Positions 11,464-23,099 of a stretch of 64,000 nucleotides of DNA are shown in pieces. Made by a program: the position numbers and the translations under genes. The stretch lies in NCBI RefSeq assembly GCF_000512585.2, contig NC_089248.1, forward strand, positions 806,001 to 870,000, given 5' to 3'. Every line of letters begins with the position of its first letter. The first letter of the stretch is position 1. Origin of the DNA: Kwoniella bestiolae CBS 10118. Its lineage: Eukaryota > Basidiomycota > Tremellomycetes > Tremellales > Cryptococcaceae. Under the pieces are notes generated by a model. The model saw nothing but the letters and a program-made list of their open reading frames with translations, ran no database searches and was not told the DNA's origin.

Positions 11464-14400
11464 ATGTCCGACCCTGCCTTCGTCCAATTACTGGACATGG
11501 GCATACCCGGTGGTCGAGCTAGAGCAGCGCTGAAAAGGACCAAAGGGGATGTCATGTCAGCTGCGGTACGTCAGCTGTCCCTCCTTGCCAATGGAGTATA
11601 GCTGATTATCGCACGATAGGAAAGAGTCTTCGCAGGAGAATTCGATGATACACCTTCAGACGATGAGGGGGACGAACCGAATAAAGCGAGTTCAAGTAAA
11701 GGCAAGGGGGTTATGGTGGAAGATAGTGATGAAGATATGGAAGATGGAATGGCGGAAAGTGAAAGTGAGAGCGAGGGGATGGTAGATGGTTTTGAAGATG
11801 ATGGTGAGCTTGCAAGAGAACTTATGTCCCAACATGAAGCTTACTTCCAATCATGCCAGGCGAAATACCAGAAGACCGACTCCTTTCAGACCCATACGCA
11901 GGGATATTCTTCTCCAAGGATAGAGTTGAGAAAATCATCGAACCCGTTGAAGATGCTATATATATGGCTGTTGCGGTATCGGCGGGAAGTAGTCATAATG
12001 TCAAGATTTTAGGAAGGGGCGAATGGATGTCTGGTTGTCCTGAAGGAAGCGAGTCGACTATTCGGCTTCTCCCCAATAATCCTCGCCAGGAGTCAAGCTG
12101 ATACCTTATGGCTACGTAGATGAACAAAGCTTCCTCTTTCAATTGTATTCGATTTTAGCTGAAGGATACATGGCATGTTCTGGAGGATGTGGTCATCAGT
12201 TTAAGAGGAAACAAGAAGATTTCTTTGTGCTTTTCGTAAGTTCAGCTGATGGTATAACAAGAAGACTATTCAGCTGATAGTCTGATCTAGCCTGACTTTC
12301 TGGCATATACTGCGTATCTGAAAGCCAGAGTTCGATCATCTTGCCCGCAGTGTCTTCAAGTCACATGTCTCGCATGTGGAGAAAAGGTTGATCGGAATGG
12401 CAAGCAGTCAGAGGAAGATAATCTGTTACATTGTCCGAATCTTCAGGTGAGGAACTTTTCTCCTGTACTCTAACATCTCATAACGAAATACTCATTCACT
12501 GTCGCAATATACAGGGAGTCATACTGGGAGTCGGACTACACATGATCGAACAAGCTTTCTCGGAAGGGAGTGAATCTAAATCTCTCTCTTCCAGCGCTTC
12601 AAGTACCAATGCACCTCCCGTGAAGAAACAGAAGACATTGTTTGGCGGACCAACGAATGATGCTGCTGACGGTTCAATGGACGAGAATACCCTTTCTTCG
12701 GGTTATGGTTTCATGCCGAAATTCATGAATAAAGCGAAAGGTTCGAGCAAAGGAACGGGATATGATGGAAGTGGTAAAGAAGATGTAAGCTATCCTTAGG
12801 TCTCCTAAGGAAGGCGAAGCTAGCTAATATGATCATCGAAATAGCAAACAGGTCAACAAAAAGCTGAAGAAGCTCAGGTCCGTGCAGACGCCAAAACTGC
12901 TCTCCTTCTCTCTCAAGTCCAAGTGTTTTTGCCGAATTTAAACAGATCTGGAGGAGCAAAAACTTCCGATCATTTGGTACATCCTACAGCTTTGGCACAT
13001 CTTAGAAGACGAAGTGCGTTTGTAAATGATCTGTTGAGGAACGACTCGCTCTTGGATATGTCCAAGAGGTCAGGCTTGTATAGATCACTGTTTGATTGGT
13101 TGGAAGTAGGTCAAATCTATTCCTCCGTGTTGATTGCATAAGATAAACACGAATCATACGCTGATTATGAGAGCATCTAGATTGTGTCCAATCATGAAGC
13201 TCTAGCAAGTATGCTGGCGATGCCCCAGATGCGACCGATCTCCACTTCACCATGCCCGGGAGATCCGAACTCGGTGACAGTAACGTACGAAGGATCATCT
13301 TCGCCTAGGGAATTATTAGAGAACTGCATCATACAGGCTCAAGCAGCGTTGAAGGGATTACAATCCGTTGATAACATATCGAGACCCTCCGACGATGTGA
13401 TGATGACCGAAGAAGATCTGAGGATAAGTAAAGCTGAATTGGCGAGAAGACTGAGAGAGAAGAAGGAAGAGGAGAAACAGGATGCTAATTACCAATTGAG
13501 GAGTTTCTGGTGAGCCTCCATACGCCTTGTCGTCAGATGGCATAGGAGAATAGCTGATGTGTGAATGTTTTTTGTGTACGAAGCGAACGTATCGTTTCCT
13601 CTGCTCAGACTATCGATAAATCGCTGGTAGAGACTAAGGGTAAACCCTTCGTAGATAGGATTAGAGATTCATTACCTAGATTACCTGATACTGGAGTGGC
13701 TGTTGAAGAGGGTGCGTTGAAAGGTCAAACGGATGAAGCGACTATCAAGATCTGTAAGCTTTCGACCAGATTCGCAATATATGCAAGTGAGATAAGCTGA
13801 TAGGTGAATTCCATGCGGGTAGATGAAGAATGGGCTGGAAGAGCAAGGTTCCAGTATTGCGATTTGACCGAAGAGACATCCACGTCAAGCGATAAGAAGA
13901 CTTACAAACATGCTTTTAATGGTTCCATCCAATCTTTGGAAGGCATGGTAAGCTCCATTTATACCCAGGCAGAAGGGTCGACTGGAGAGCTGACCGTAAC
14001 GTGATCTAGGATATGCCAAAAAGGTCATTAGCAATAGCCAAAGAATTAGCCATCCTGACCACCTCCCTACCCGTTGCGTGGCACTCGACAATCTTCCTCA
14101 GAGTTGACGAAACGAGAGTTGACGTGTTGAAGGCGATGATCATTGGACCTGAAGGTACACCTTACGAGAATGGGTGTTTCATCTTTGATATTTTCTTGCC
14201 TTTGGACTATAATCAGAGATGCCCCAATGTTAAGTTTATGACTACGAATGGGGGGAGGTATAGGCTGAATCCTAATTTGTATGCTGATGGGGTAAGCTTA
14301 CCATTTTCACCTCCCATTTCCCTTCTGGCATATCTGTGCGTGCGTGTAGCTGATATCTTGATGCGGGATATGGTGAACAGAAAGTCTGCCTAAGTCTTTT

Positions 14401-15220
14401 GGGTACATGGCAAGGACCTGGGTGGATATCTGGTCAATCGACGTTACTGCAGGTTCTGATCTCTATACAGAGTTTGATATTATGTGAAGAACCATATATC
14501 AACGAGCCTGGTAAGTGATGCATTTAGCTAGAAGAGGTGCGAATCCGCGTTAGCTGACCAATGGGACTACAGGATGGGCGAATGATGCTGGTGTAAGTGT
14601 TCGCGTTAACCTCTCGATGAAGCAGCTAGACCATCAGCTCATGCCATATCTTTTTTGTATTCACAGACACCAGCTAGTAAAGCATACTCCGCCAATGTGC
14701 GAAGGATGGTACTTGTGGACGCTATGGCAAACAACATCAAGAACCCACCTCTTCCATGTGAGCCTAATGACACACGAAAAGGAGGATGAAAGCTAACGGT
14801 CTGAGTGTAGTTGAGAATGAGATCAAGACGCATTTCAGGTTGAAATCAAAGTCTATTAGACAACAGATCGAGAAGTAGGTACTAGCTTCCTCTCTACCAC
14901 GTGATCCATCGGCAGTTAGCCAATCCTGTCGAACGAACGACCTGAGATACTAATTGCTTCTGCGATGTAGGTGGAAAGATCTCGATGATGGTAAACCAGT
15001 GACTGGGGACGCTTATAGCTCTCTCGGCTCGAGCAACGACAAATCTCGATCGTTCGACTCAGCATCAAAGGAGATGTTGAGGCTGTTAGATCAGCTTGAT
15101 AGTGGTGATTCTACGACTTCTTCGGATGTAGCTGAAGCATCGTCCGTAGGGAAGAGTAGGGAGGTAGTGAGAGAGAAGGGAGGAGGTAAATTGGCTAAAG
15201 CGTTGGGGCTCAAGAAGTAG
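11464..15220 (+). CDS. UBA-domain ubiquitin-conjugating enzyme (E2) of the BIRC6 type
   Basis: Large E2-type ubiquitin-conjugating protein. Seen in order: an N-terminal UBA-like domain ('[20 protein letters not shown]' then '[15 protein letters not shown]'); an acidic linker; a segment with Cys/His pairs ('[15 protein letters not shown]', '[19 protein letters not shown]') that looks zinc-binding; a long charged middle with '[18 protein letters not shown]'; and a C-terminal UBC fold with '[20 protein letters not shown]', '[20 protein letters not shown]' (active-site Cys in [10 protein letters not shown]) and '[20 protein letters not shown]'. The UBC part closely follows BIRC6/BRUCE, including the GTP(A/S) loop and NPPLPF tail. 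No BIR domain is visible. More than ten introns; splice joins were checked at 11802, 11860, 12030 and 12105. Ends in a Lys-rich tail [10 protein letters not shown]. Confidence 0.85.
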
Positions 15221-15937
15221 AGACAAATTGTGAAACCCCATCATCGAATTGCACTGTTATTCAGATTTTGTAGAATTAGAGTTGTATATACTAGTCACAT
15301 GAATTATATGAGATGAATCGAAATGATGAATGAGGTGCACATTCGTGTATGCTTCCAAAAAGATGACAGGTGAATATGAATTGTCCAGTATTCGCCACCG
15401 TGCCACGAGGTAGCCAAGCCAAGTGATCTTGAATTTGCCACCCAGGTTCCGAGCCAAAAGACCGAGTAGTACTATTCATTTGCCACCCAGTCAACGCGTG
15501 CCCGGAGGTTTAGTCCTGCGCTTCTCTCGTAATTGACCACTTTGAAATAGCGGTGACATCAATCAGACCACCACTACTACATATATGTCAATGATCATCA
15601 TCAATCATTCACTTGTTACTCATCATTCACTACATACATAGTATACATAGCTTGTACTCGAGTACTAAGCATTCACATAGACAAAGTAGCAGGAGAATCA
15701 TTGGGGAGATCCATCATACAAATCCTTTGATACGTTTCCAAATTCCTCTCCCTCCACCTTCTCGGACGAAGAAGAAGAAGACTTAGCTTGGCAGATCAAC
15801 GATCGACCGGCGTAGAGCGGTGCGTCGCGGTGGGCCTTCTACATCATCAGATTATACACCTTATTTGTGAGCTACCCTCTGCACTTGAATTCTTGCCAGT
15901 AGTGAGCAAGACTGAGCTGACTCATCCATAGCCAAAA
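15221..15937. promoter_or_regulatory. Intergenic region with a probable 5' UTR intron
   Basis: About 720 nt upstream of the zinc-finger gene. A good intron (15867-15931, donor gtgagc, branch ctgac, acceptor atag) ends six bases before the start codon at 15938, so the 5' UTR is probably spliced. Nothing else is recognised. Confidence 0.5.
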
Positions 15938-18437
15938 ATGGTATCAGCCAAATCCCCTCCTTCTACCAAGATTCAAACCCCTCCTCTATCCAATATCAAA
16001 ACCAAATCACCCCGTTCCCCCCGCTCACCACGATCAAAACCTACCGAATCATTCACTCCGCTCTCATCCATCCTCACCGACGAACCAATGTCTACAACGG
16101 ATCACTCCCCACCTACAAAAGGCCTAGCACTGCGTAGGGTATTATCCGGCGGATCCTCCTCGGCAAGTACACTGCCTACCACTCCCACTGGTAGTTCTGT
16201 CCCTCTCTCTCCCAGCTCAACGGGGATTAGAACGCCTAGAGCTAAGAAGAATCCGCTGAAAGTTGATGCGATGGATGTGGATGTGAGCTCGAAAGAGGGG
16301 GGTCATCAATTAGCGAATCATTTAGATGGATTACAAGTCAATTCTCCTCATACGGCTATACCACCCAGTACGGGGATGCCCCCCTCTGCACTGGGTATCA
16401 CCCAGGTATTAGGACATCAGTCGGACTTATCAGAGTCACCAGATTTAGATCATAGGCTTAGCAATACCAATACCAATGGTAAAACCACTACTCATGATCG
16501 ATCGTACTCCACTTCTACCGAGGGATCCACAACCTCATATCATCCTCAGATACCATCCCATCTCGGATCAAGCTACGGTCCCGAGGGGTTCCCCCGATAC
16601 TCCAGGTCTCCAGAGAACAGTCCGAACATCTTCAACTCCTCACAGCAAAGTATAAATGGCAATGGATACCATGCGTCCTTGAACGTAGGATTCGGAGGAG
16701 CAGACGCGAATGGTAAGAATATAGACCCGGAGCTGGCGATGCGTCAAGCCGAGGCACTAGCAAAAGCGGATGAAGCTGTCAGAGCATTGAATGGTACTTC
16801 CTCGTTATATCAATCAACAGGTCAACCAATGTTCGAACCCTATGTATTGCAGCATCGACCACCTGGAGAGGTCAATTTCGTTACTCCCCAACAACAGCCT
16901 AGTGTCGTGCGGCAATCATCCACATCTAGCTCCACCACCGACGCTGCGTCGACTTCGTCGGAGGAGAGCGATTGGTGTATACCTAGTATAGAATGGGTGT
17001 CGACCAACCCCCAATCACCTAGATTCTTGTCTTCTGGATATCCACCGGGTTTCGCCCAGGCTTCGAGGGATAGGGCGGGTAGTAATTCCAATAGGATGCC
17101 TCCACCGCCTGTAGCTACCGCCAATCGACCTACTTCACCCAGAGCTCAAGACTCCTCGGTCTCTCAGAGACCAGGCGTCATGCAGCATCAGCAGTCCCTT
17201 CCTATTGGCGCGTCAGCCTCTACCCCATCAGGAATCAAAGCATCCTCTGCTCTTCCCTTAGGTATCGCGCCAGATGGTCAAGCAGAAGATGACGACGAAG
17301 AAATCACGGTAGGCCACGAACGAAGATCACCCTCCACTTCCTCCCAATCTGCTCAAAGTGGATTAGATCTCCTCTGGCGAGCAGCGGCATCTCAATCGCA
17401 CAAACATCCTCAAGCCATCAAACCCCAACTACCAGTGTACGAACATTCCAATTCTTTCGATCATAAGGGAAAGAGAAAAGCTGGAGCGGAAGCAGTAGAT
17501 AAATGGAGATCCAGTGGTATACCCACGGGATTACCCCCTCCCACGCCAACATCATTATCTACACAGAATAAACCGGCTTCTACTTCTGCGAATGAACCGC
17601 CCAAGAAAAGGAGGAGGAGCGAAATGACCATGGAACCTATGGATGTACCGCATAAGAGGGAATTATCCGAGGAAGCGGTAGAAGAAGAACAAGAACGAGA
17701 AGCAGAGACTCCGAGTGAATACAAGTCCCCGAGTGTATCTTCCGAACCTGTTTCAGATGGGAATGACTCAGAGTATGGAGGAGGTCCGAAACGCGGTAGA
17801 CCGGCTGGACGGGGAGGGAGGGCGATAGCTGGAACGAAACGTGCTACGGCGTCTGCGAAGGCTGGAGCTGGTGGCAAGGTTATGATTAATCCTGCTAACG
17901 CTCCTGGGGGAGTTACCAAGGGAGGGACGATCAAGAAGGTTAGGAAGGTTGGTGATTCCCCGCCTGGGGGGAATAGAGGTGGACGGAGAGCCAGTGGAGG
18001 AGGTGGAGGGGTGGGGAGTGCAGCGGGGGTGCAGTGCGAATATGTTAATCCCTTGCCTGTGAGTGTTGTTCTGCTAGGGGATATCCTTCATTTCACTCTT
18101 TTGCTGACTGCTGTGTTCGTTATAAGCCCTACAACCGATGCACCGACGTGTTCACGCGTAAATACGATTTACCTCGACACATGGCCCGACACGCCAGGAG
18201 AGAAGGTGAATTGGTACTGGACGGTAAATTGTCGGAAGAGAAGGCTGTGCTGTGGAGGACTATCAAGGATAAACCGAAGGTCACTTGTAATGAATGTGGA
18301 GAGAATTTTACAAGGTAAGTCCAGTCTCTTGTCTATGTTGGCTGAAGTCGTGTTTCCATTTGGGTAGTGTGCTGACTTCTGATTACAACAGGATGGACGC
18401 GCTCAAGAGACATCAAGCGAAACAGCATCATCATTGA
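15938..18437 (+). CDS. C2H2 zinc-finger transcription regulator with long disordered N terminus
   Basis: Probable DNA-binding regulator of about 784 residues in three exons (15938-18058, 18127-18314, 18392-18437). The first about 690 residues are low-complexity, rich in Ser, Pro, Thr and Gln, with SPRSPRSPRSK repeats, a basic patch 'PPKKRRRSE' that could be a nuclear signal, and an acidic run. The two C-terminal exons encode two zinc fingers: the first has an expanded Cys-Cys spacing (C-x11-C-x12-H-x3-H, 'RCTDVFTRKYDLPRHMARH') and the second is canonical ('CNECGENFTRMDALKRHQAK' followed by QH). The FTRKYDL-type finger pair recalls fungal Rpn4-like proteasome regulators, but that is a weak inference. 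Reading straight through the first intron would remove both complete fingers. Confidence 0.8.
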
Positions 18438-18830
18438 TGCACCTCACTCAAACGTATCATTCCATCTCAGTAGTCTTGTCAACCCGTCACATCATGGGGT
18501 TAAGTTGTATGCCAGTAGGTCAGAAGGGTATCAAAGCAGGATAGGTGGACGTTGTTTTTGTTTACGATAAAAGTAAAATTAAGACACGAATACTTCCGAA
18601 TAGCATAATAATAAGTTCTTGTATAATTCATTGTCTCCATTTTCATCTCACGACAACATCTTTGTGAAGTAGCATTACAGTACATGTTTTCCTGTTCATC
18701 GTAGCGTGTCGAATAGTATCATGCATTGTTCGTTATCATGTCGTCCGCTATGGCATACACATATCGTTTCGTACGGTTCGTTGAGCTTTAATGAATATAT
18801 ACAACTAGTGGTATAAGGAGACTACCGAAT
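18438..18830. other. Convergent 3' region
   Basis: About 390 nt between convergent stop codons of the zinc-finger gene and tandem-family copy A. It is AT-rich and fits 3' UTR sequence. No further features seen. Confidence 0.4.
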
Positions 18831-19667
18831 TTATGGAGTCTGAGTCCTTCTTTTCGATCGTCTTCTCCCATCGAGACCAGTATCTACAGCGTCTACATCG
18901 GATTTCCGCTTCTTACCACCACCACCCTTCTTCGCCTCAGTCAACTTGGCCCTAGCCTTGGCCTCCTGCTCTTGCTCCTCCCTCTCATACCTCCTTACAG
19001 AATCATTCATAGTCCCTCCCCTAGCAACAAATAACAATTTCGCTTTATACATTCTACTATCATCTTGGGGGTGTGACTGATCATGGAATGAGAGCCATTG
19101 GTCGAGGTGGTGAGGCGGGAGGGACATGATATCGTCGAATGTTGATAGGTTGGTGTATTGCTAATTCATTTGGTATTACCGTTAGCAAGGGTTAAGTATT
19201 GTAATCTTGTGGTGAGGGTAGGCTTACCTCTGGCATATCGTCTGGATGAGTTTTTCCGTTTATTTCTACTTTATACGTTATTGGTCCACCGGCACGTACA
19301 GACGCGATCGAGCTAGTCTATAGCAATTCAGATCAGTCTCGAAACCCCTGATCGTCGTTGGTATTTTCGAAGACAAGGAAGAAAGGGACGAACCACCCAC
19401 ATAGTTAATATACTTCTTTAACGTATCACTCATCTGAGCATAAATATCACCTATCGCTTTCACCGATCCGGTCAGTCTCCGAATGGCAGCAACGTTCAGG
19501 GCTCGCTTCTGATTATCGGTCGCGGTTTTGAAGAATTCTCTTCGGGCGCTACGGTCGGACAGGTCGAGGTTTGGGGGAAGACAGGCGAATATATCTACTG
19601 CACATGAACCTTCAGTGAGCTTATCTGTCGGTAGGTCATGTGACGAGACGGGCGCACCATCTCTCAT
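18831..19667 (-). CDS. Tandem small-protein family, copy A (intact)
   Basis: Not a recognised family. Exons: a very short first exon (ATG at 19667, MRD), then 'CLPPNLDLSDRSARREFF' leading through a helical region to 'LKKYINY', then 'VRAGGPITYKVEINGK' ending 'HPDDMPE', then 'IMSLPPHHLDQWLSFH', 'MYKAKLLFVARGGTMNDSVR' and a long charged tail. Intron phases are 1, 0, 0, as in the sister copies and in the gene at 6938. The tail contains two basic clusters (GGKKRKSD and GRRRSKRR), so a nuclear location is likely. All joins keep the frame and no stop is present. The very short first exon is inferred from the pattern shared with copies C and D. Confidence 0.65.
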
Positions 19668-20094
19668 TTCGTTTATTGACGATGTCGGCCTTCCCAAGAA
19701 CACATCGAACAATTAGGGCAGGCAGTGTAAACCCGCGATTCTCACGAGTGGAGTGGCTTCAAAGACAAATCAAAGATTCGACACGCTGAAACGTTCCGGA
19801 TCCCCTGAAACGCACGGACCATGAGCACAGGACAACGAAAGGGTCCCACTGAATTGCCCTCTGTACAAAATGGAACGTCGGACGATAGTCGTGACCACAA
19901 CCTCAGATGCAGCCCGCATGGCATTGAGACGTGCTGCGATCAATCATCCTGCGAGCTGCCCTGCAGAAGAGTGAGAGTATAAGTGAGCTCGGGTGCATCC
20001 GAGTTCGAGTTTAGATCGATAATTTGATTGTACAAACTGTATCACATAGGACAGAAGCAGCAGATATTGAAATTCATTCCGACTTCTCACGTCT
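19668..20094. other. Spacer between tandem copies A and B
   Basis: About 430 nt. It should hold the promoter of copy A and sequence downstream of copy B. Two short open frames exist but neither resembles the family or any known protein. Confidence 0.3.
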
Positions 20095-20772
20095 TCAGGT
20101 CTCCTTCGTCGAGGGGGCGACCTCTACTCTCCTACGCTCCTTCCTCTCAAGCTCATACTTCCTCATAGAGTCGTTCATCGTTCCTCCTCTAAGTACGAAG
20201 AGCAATTTCGCTTCGTCGAAATGATCGGTATCTCAACTGGGATGGTGCTTGTGGAATGAAAGCCAACTATCGAGATATCTAGGTGGAAGAGACATGACAA
20301 CCTCAAAATATGAAAGCTTTCGATGTTCCTACTGATTTCGAGTTCAGATCGAGTCGCAAGGTCACTCATGACCGTCCCCAATGGAGAAGATCCACTTGAC
20401 ATACTTCGGGCATATCATCGGGATACTTCTTCTCATCTACCTCTACCTCATACTCCAACGGTCCACCAGCAGGTACAAGTGCTATAGAATTGTTCTGCAC
20501 AGGAGGAGATGACAGACAGTATCAGATCGGAGATCAAGCGACATGATCAGATGATGGATACCCACATAATTCATGTACCCTTTGAGCTTCTCATTCAATT
20601 TACACAAGTTATTGTTCAACGAATCGGAACTTTTGATCATGCGATACATGGAGGCGATGTTCAATGCCTTCCTCTGCTCTTTGTTGGCATGCTGCTTGTA
20701 GAATGCCCGACATGCCTTGTGGTCTTGGAGATCGAGGTCTGGTGGAAGACACGGCGAATTTCTCGTCTTCTA
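20095..20772 (-). pseudogene. Tandem small-protein family, copy B (decayed)
   Basis: Same layout as copies A and C, but broken. Recognisable parts: 'CLPPDLDLQDHKACRAFY' through 'LKGYMNY', 'LVPAGGPLEYEVEVDEKK' ending 'YPDDMPE', 'VMSLPPRYLDSWLSFHKH', and 'DEAKLLFVLRGGTMNDSMRK'. Lesions: (1) the acceptor before the CLPP exon reads 'atcg' where copy C has 'acag'; (2) the acidic VEDE stretch and CLPP are in different frames, so there is an indel near 20747; (3) an in-frame TGA follows 'HKHHPS' at about 20233; (4) no ATG first exon is visible upstream, only a possible GTG equivalent. Two intron sites at the family positions survive. Best read as a recent pseudogene, not a sequencing error, because several independent lesions occur. 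Confidence 0.7.
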
Positions 20773-21187
20773 CGATAACATAACACAAGTCAGACGGGAT
20801 GGGTACAAGCGCAACGGAGGTCAGGAGATTGGCTCACGAGGATTAAGAATCATCAGAAAGACTGCGACTGCTCTATGGGTGCGATGTATGATTGTTGGAT
20901 TGAATGAAACTCTCAAACATTCATAAAGTTGAAGGAGATATGCCATGATGAAAACCGAACAATGTGGTTTGTTGAACCCTGTGGGGGTCTTATGTGTTTC
21001 AAGTTCATCCAGTTGCTTCATGTTTCATCCTTGTGAATGCAGCGCCCGCGAATTGTTCTGGAAGACATAGATGGTTGGGATGGCCTGCATCTCAGGTCTT
21101 GCGCTTGAGTTTTCATCACAAAGCACAGGTCTGAGAATACAACATCTCCTCTCGGTCCTTCAGTCTTAGATCTTCGGGTCACGACCG
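20773..21187. other. Spacer between tandem copies B and C
   Basis: About 415 nt. It holds the lost first exon/promoter area of copy B and the 3' end of copy C. No other feature is supported. Confidence 0.3.
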
Positions 21188-21901
21188 TTATTCTCCTGCC
21201 ATCTCCGTTCCTTGACTTCCAGCTTGAGCTTCCCTCTCATATCTCCTTACACAGTCGTTCATAGTCCCACCCATAGCTACAAAAAGCATCTTCGCCTTGT
21301 ATACATGGCTCATCTCATCTGTATAATCTTGTTTGTGAAAAGTCAACCAGTGCCGGAGACAATCAATCGGGAGTGCCATCACATCTTCAAATGTTCTTAT
21401 GGATCTGTAGGCCTGTTTTACGAGGATGAAAATCATTCAGCATGCATGCGGTCCGGCATCGAAGAATGGACCCACTTCAGGCATATCATCTGGAAACTTC
21501 TTGCCGTCCACCTCGACTTGGAAGGATATTGGCTGACCTGCACGCACACCTTGGACGGATGCGCTCTTCAAGAATCCGTCATCAGCGAAACTTCACCACC
21601 ACAACATCCTGGAAGTTAGACGTACATATCTAATCAAATTATCGAACTTCTTATTCATTTTTCTGCATTCTCGACTAATTGATTTTATGGTATCCGTTAT
21701 CCTTTGTATGGATAGAGCGTCCAAGGCTCTTTTCTGTTCATCATTGGCGATGTCGTAGAATTTATCGCATGCTATGCGATCAGAAGTATCGAGATCAGGA
21801 GGAAGACATGTCAAATCGTCCTCGTCCTCTACTGTGAAGGGAAAGGATAGTCAGCCTGACTCAGCGTGTTCGAATGATAACTGACCGTTATTGTTGCTCA
21901 T
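21188..21901 (-). CDS. Tandem small-protein family, copy C (intact)
   Basis: Unrecognised family. ATG at 21901 starts MSNNN; the first intron (phase 1, acceptor 'ttcacag') leads to 'VEDEDDLTCLPPDLDTSDR', a helical stretch ending 'FDNLIRY', then 'VRAGQPISFQVEVDGKKFPD', 'DMPE', 'VMALPIDCLRHWLTFHKQ' and 'YKAKMLFVAMGGTMNDCVRR'. Introns 2 and 3 are both phase 0, after LIRY and after MPE. The reading frame is uninterrupted. The tail is short and lacks the strong basic cluster of copy A. This copy is the best template for the family gene model because every splice site is canonical. Confidence 0.7.
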
Positions 21902-22227
21902 ATTGAGGGAATATTACATAGCAAAGCTCTCAAAGCTATAAGTGAGATCAGGTGGATATGTACATACAAGATGCAATTTGCTGAAACAATGCCATCGTGA
22001 TATTGTGACTGTTGACGTGTATTGTTCGTCAGGGAAACGGAGCGAGAAGAATTACGCACAGGCAATCATCTGTGTTTCATGTTGACTCAAAACTTTATAC
22101 AAATCTACGATGGCTGTGAATCACGATGAACATACATATAGTAAGGTCGACCGATATATACAGATGGATGAGGGGAAGAATACAACAGCAATTACAGATT
22201 GTCTCACAGAGCAGAGGTTGAGAGGCG
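21902..22227. other. Spacer between tandem copies C and D
   Basis: About 325 nt, containing the promoter of copy C and sequence 3' of copy D. Nothing else seen. Confidence 0.3.
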
Positions 22228-23099
22228 TTACGGTTTAGTTGTACAGCTCCTCCTCGACTTCCTAGGGCTCTCCTGCTCCTGATTCTGATCATCATCCGTA
22301 AGATCAATGATCTCAGCTTTCCTCTTCCTGTCCCTTTCATTCTGATACCTCCTCAACGAATCATTCATCGTACCTCCCAATAGCACAAATAGCAATTTCG
22401 CTTTATCAAAGTGATCCATTCGTTGTATATCCTCTGCGGTCCGGCCATGGAAGATTAACCATTGATCGAGGGATTGCTATGGGAGGGAAATGACATCATC
22501 GAAGAATGAGAAGTTGGTGTATTTCTGAACATGACACGCATCACATCAGTTCCATGTCTTTGAGAGGTCTTCATTCAACAAGTTCACGTCACGACGCCCA
22601 CTGGAGATGAACGAGCATTGCAATTGGGAAACGATTAATGGTGAATCGGACATCAACTCACCTCGGACATATCATCGGGACATGTCTTCCCATTCACTTC
22701 TACAGGAGGAGGCAATGGACCTCCCTCAGCAACTACAATCGAATATACCGCCTGTCTTGGTCCATCAGCAACCATGGCTTGCGATCTCATCATACGGTTA
22801 GGGTATCATAGAAAAAGAACGCACATTTGTGTTCATGCGTTGCAGCTTATTGGACATATCATCACACGCCTTGGTTGCGTGTTTACAAATCTCATCGGTC
22901 TGTCTGAGCATCAGGACCATAAGAGCTACCAGCTGCTGATCGTTGGCGCTTTCTGCGAACCTATCGCAGGCGTCCGGATCGTTTTGATCGAGGTTGGGAG
23001 GGAGGCACGACAAGATGCTTGCGTCTGGGTATCATTATATCTTGTCACTCACTCTATCAATGCTACTTGGTCTTAACCAAAAAACTCACTTTCGGACAT
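22228..23099 (-). pseudogene. Tandem small-protein family, copy D (single in-frame TAG; possibly rescued by splicing)
   Basis: Fourth copy. ATG at 23099 gives MSEN, a phase-1 intron, then 'ASILSCLPPNLDQNDPDACD' through 'KLQRMNTN', 'VVAEGGPLPPPVEVNGK' ending 'CPDDMSE', then an exon whose expected frame reads 'FFDDVISLP', TAG, 'QSLDQWLIFHGRTAEDIQR' and 'KAKLLFVLLGGTMNDSLRR'. Everything except the TAG (about 22474-22476) is intact. The stop lies in 'ccctcccatag', which itself looks like a 3' splice site: using it would join MSE to QSLDQWL in phase 0 and skip about 15 codons including the stop. The tail has 'AEIIDLTDDDQ', a textbook SUMO-interacting motif, and a basic patch SPRKSRRS. Either a very young pseudogene or a splice-rescued gene. 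Confidence 0.55.

Noticed and set aside
17461..17934. Minus-strand open frame of 157 codons inside the zinc-finger gene
   Set aside because: Antisense to a clear coding exon; composition is the mirror of Ser/Pro/Arg codons.
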